Shown here piece by piece: positions 62,001 to 64,000 of a DNA stretch of 64,000 nucleotides. Each line of letters starts with the position of its first letter. The stretch's first letter is position 1. The notes under the pieces were generated by a model. The model searched no databases and was not told the DNA's origin. It was given only the letters and a program-made list of their open reading frames with translations. This stretch comes from Brachionus manjavacas (taxonomy: Eukaryota; Rotifera; Eurotatoria; Ploima; Brachionidae), in contig JAHQIY010000019.1 of NCBI GenBank assembly GCA_019054805.1, positions 30,001-94,000 on the forward strand. Direction: 5' to 3'. Made by a program: the position numbers and the translations under genes.

Positions 62001-64000
62001 CAGAAATTAAAGCTAAGATTGATTACCAAATTTTATTTGATGATTTTTTGTTTTCAACTTTTTTGTTAGGCACAAAGCGATTGCCAAACTTTCTTTTTTT
62101 TTCTTTTTTTTCTCTTTTTTTTTTCTCTTTTTTTTCTCTTTTGTTTATTTAGCCCAAGAAACAAAGATAGATATGCGATAGACTTGAAAATTGACGAAAT
62201 GTTGCCTTGCAATAAAAGCGAACAAAGCCTCGTAAATGACATGTAACTAGTCTAGTGGAAAGTGTTAGTGATTAGTTAGGAGATTAAATTGAGTTTTTGC
62301 ACTAAGATTTAACTTTAAACGAGAACTTGTAAAAAATAAAGGTATCGAAAAAATTGTACAAAATTAAAAAACTCTAAGGTTCTAGCTAATGAGTAACAAA
62401 AATCACACAAAAATCACACAAATTGCATTTAGTTTTTCAAAGAGAATAGAAAAATAGTTTCAAAATAGTTAATTTTTTTAAAATGGTCAATTTTTGATCA
62501 ACACATGCTGTTTTGTTGTATGAATTTTTTTTTCATTCTAAAATAGGCAACAATCCCGGTCAGTCCACAGACTTCCTTTCGGCTAGAAAATAAATGCATA
62601 TTCTAAAAAATAATCAACTCAACATATACTGAGTTCGATTTTTAAACAACAAAAGACTTTAAATATCAAAAAATGAAAACAGGAATTTTTTCGAAAATTA
62701 ATCCACAACATTGTTGTTGTTGTTGTTGTTGTTCGGAAATGATTGTTCGAAAATGATTTTTTGTCTTAAATTTGCCACTTGTCTATGTGTATGTGTGTGT
62801 GTGTGTATCGGTAATAGCTACATGAGGTCAGAGCAAAGGTCTAGTTAAGACTCAAGGTTGCAAGGGCATTGAATGAGTAGCAAAAAATATTATCACAACA
62901 AAACTAGCAAAACCAACAAAAACAACAACAACAACAACTATAAGAAGAAGAAAAACATTTAAATCTTAGTTATTGCCCCTAATCAAAAGGTCCGTGAGCC
63001 ATTTAATTATTTTTTTTATTTGTGGCAATTTGTTGGCTATTAAATTAAAAAACACAAATAAATAAACAAATAAATAAATAAATGATGATATTTAAATACA
63101 ATTGAATGAATGAAAACATATTTTCTCTTAGGAGTCTTAGTAGTAGTAGTAGTAGTAGTAGTAGTAAGAACAGATCCTTATGAGCTTTAATTAAAAGGTG
63201 ATTTAGAAATCTTGTAACTTGGCAAAAAAAAAACGAAAGAGAAAAATTTTTTTTTTTAAATTTTTATTTATTTTTAATTAGATTTTTTATTTTATTGACC
63301 AGGATTTTCAACTGACCATTTTATGTAATTGCTTTTTGACTTGAGGGACACGCAGAGTTTTTTGTATAAATTCAGATGGGATCAAAGTCAATTGAGCATC
63401 GAAATTTGAAGCGAATTTGATGCGAAGTAGAAGCAAAGTTGCAGCGAAGCAAGTAATGATATTATTCTGAAATAAACGACGGTCAGTTGTGTTATTTTTG
63501 TTGTTAAACGCTAGATTAAATTCAGCAAAAATAAAAATTTAATTAAACTTATCTTTGAGAACATAAAAATTGGTCATTTGATAAAAATTTGGCAAATTTT
63601 AATAAAAATCAAAATTCAGCAAATATTTGATACTAATTTTTAGGTTAAACATTTGAATGAAATGAACAACTAAAAAAATTCTTATCTGCCATTCCTAAGG
63701 TCAATTGTGCGCTTGAGGGTTAGTGCTATTTTCGAATTAACTTGTCAATTCGTTTAGCCCCAAGTTGTCGCAATTAATTGACTCTCTCTCTCTCTCTTCT
63801 CTCTCTTTCTCTCTCTTCTCTTTCGTTTTGATTCAATCCATCTACGTGCTCCCATTTATTAAATAAGATTTAGGATTTTTTCCTCATCCATTTCGATTGT
63901 GTCCATTACTATTAGGTTAATTAGACTCGGATCGTTTCCAATTTGCGTAATGCTATCCCAGTCCATTTAATTCAATTATTACAACTAGATGCGGAAATTT
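53040..64000. other. 11-kb gene-free region rich in simple repeats
   Basis: No convincing ORF on either strand; the short ORFs at 56837, 57387 and 60235 are simple-repeat or chance frames. Visible are (GT)n near 55765-55799, TTTCG runs near 56865, GAATGAAG-type runs near 57605-57650, TTTTTTCTC runs near 59790-59840 and 62090-62140, (TTG)n near 59610, 60938 and 62708, and (TAG)n near 63134-63165. It could be intergenic DNA or a long intron of a gene beyond the window. Confidence 0.5.

Overview
This is AT-rich nuclear DNA of an invertebrate animal. Genes have short GT..AG introns (about 45-80 bp, a few longer), and the products are animal-type: trans-2,3-enoyl-CoA reductase, two mitochondrial succinyl-CoA:3-ketoacid CoA-transferases, and the sperm/cilium-type STPG1. 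Telomere-like repeats are (CCCTAA)n, that is TTAGGG. The standard genetic code fits, since TAA, TAG and TGA all end ORFs. A small lophotrochozoan such as a rotifer is a guess from the TTAGGG repeats, the low GC and the macrolide-type glycosyltransferase; it is not proven.

Left part (1-33 kb) looks subtelomeric. Three copies of one Helentron-type Helitron (zinc-finger N-terminus, HUH Rep, Pif1-like helicase, C-terminal EEP nuclease) are cut by, or end at, blocks of TTAGGG repeat. Copy 1 is on the minus strand (1-2591) and is joined head to head with copy 2 (2608-8067) across about three TTAGGG units. Copy 3 (8178-15439) is the longest and begins with the C-terminal end of a ubiquitin-specific protease domain next to a splice-acceptor-like site. 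After a telomere-abutting RING fragment comes a very large multi-exon gene (15966-28143). It encodes a divergent homeodomain split by an intron, six 30-residue acidic repeats, a very long coiled coil, one MYT1-type C2HC zinc finger, and a C-terminus like the PBCV basic adaptor domain. Most of the coiled coil comes from nineteen apparently identical 429-bp units, each with two 150-nt exons and two short introns, all phase 1. From 29 to 33.9 kb lie retroelement remnants with GC-richer DNA, a small unknown ORF between shuffled repeats, two more telomere-repeat islands and a decayed coiled-coil gene.

Right part (33.9-53 kb) is ordinary gene territory. On the minus strand are TECR (3 exons), OXCT paralogue A (3 exons), STPG1 (4 exons, with a LINE fragment in its last intron), an unknown repeat protein (2 exons) and OXCT paralogue B (4 exons). 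A single-exon glycosyltransferase lies on the plus strand at 51.4 kb. Small palindromic elements sit in introns and spacers; one has a perfect 9-bp target duplication, as expected of Mutator-like elements. From 53 to 64 kb I see no gene, only AT-rich DNA full of simple repeats.

Many ORF breaks, in the transposons and in at least two gene fragments, are single-base changes in A runs. Either recent decay or long-read homopolymer error could explain them, so calls that depend on frame should be treated with care.
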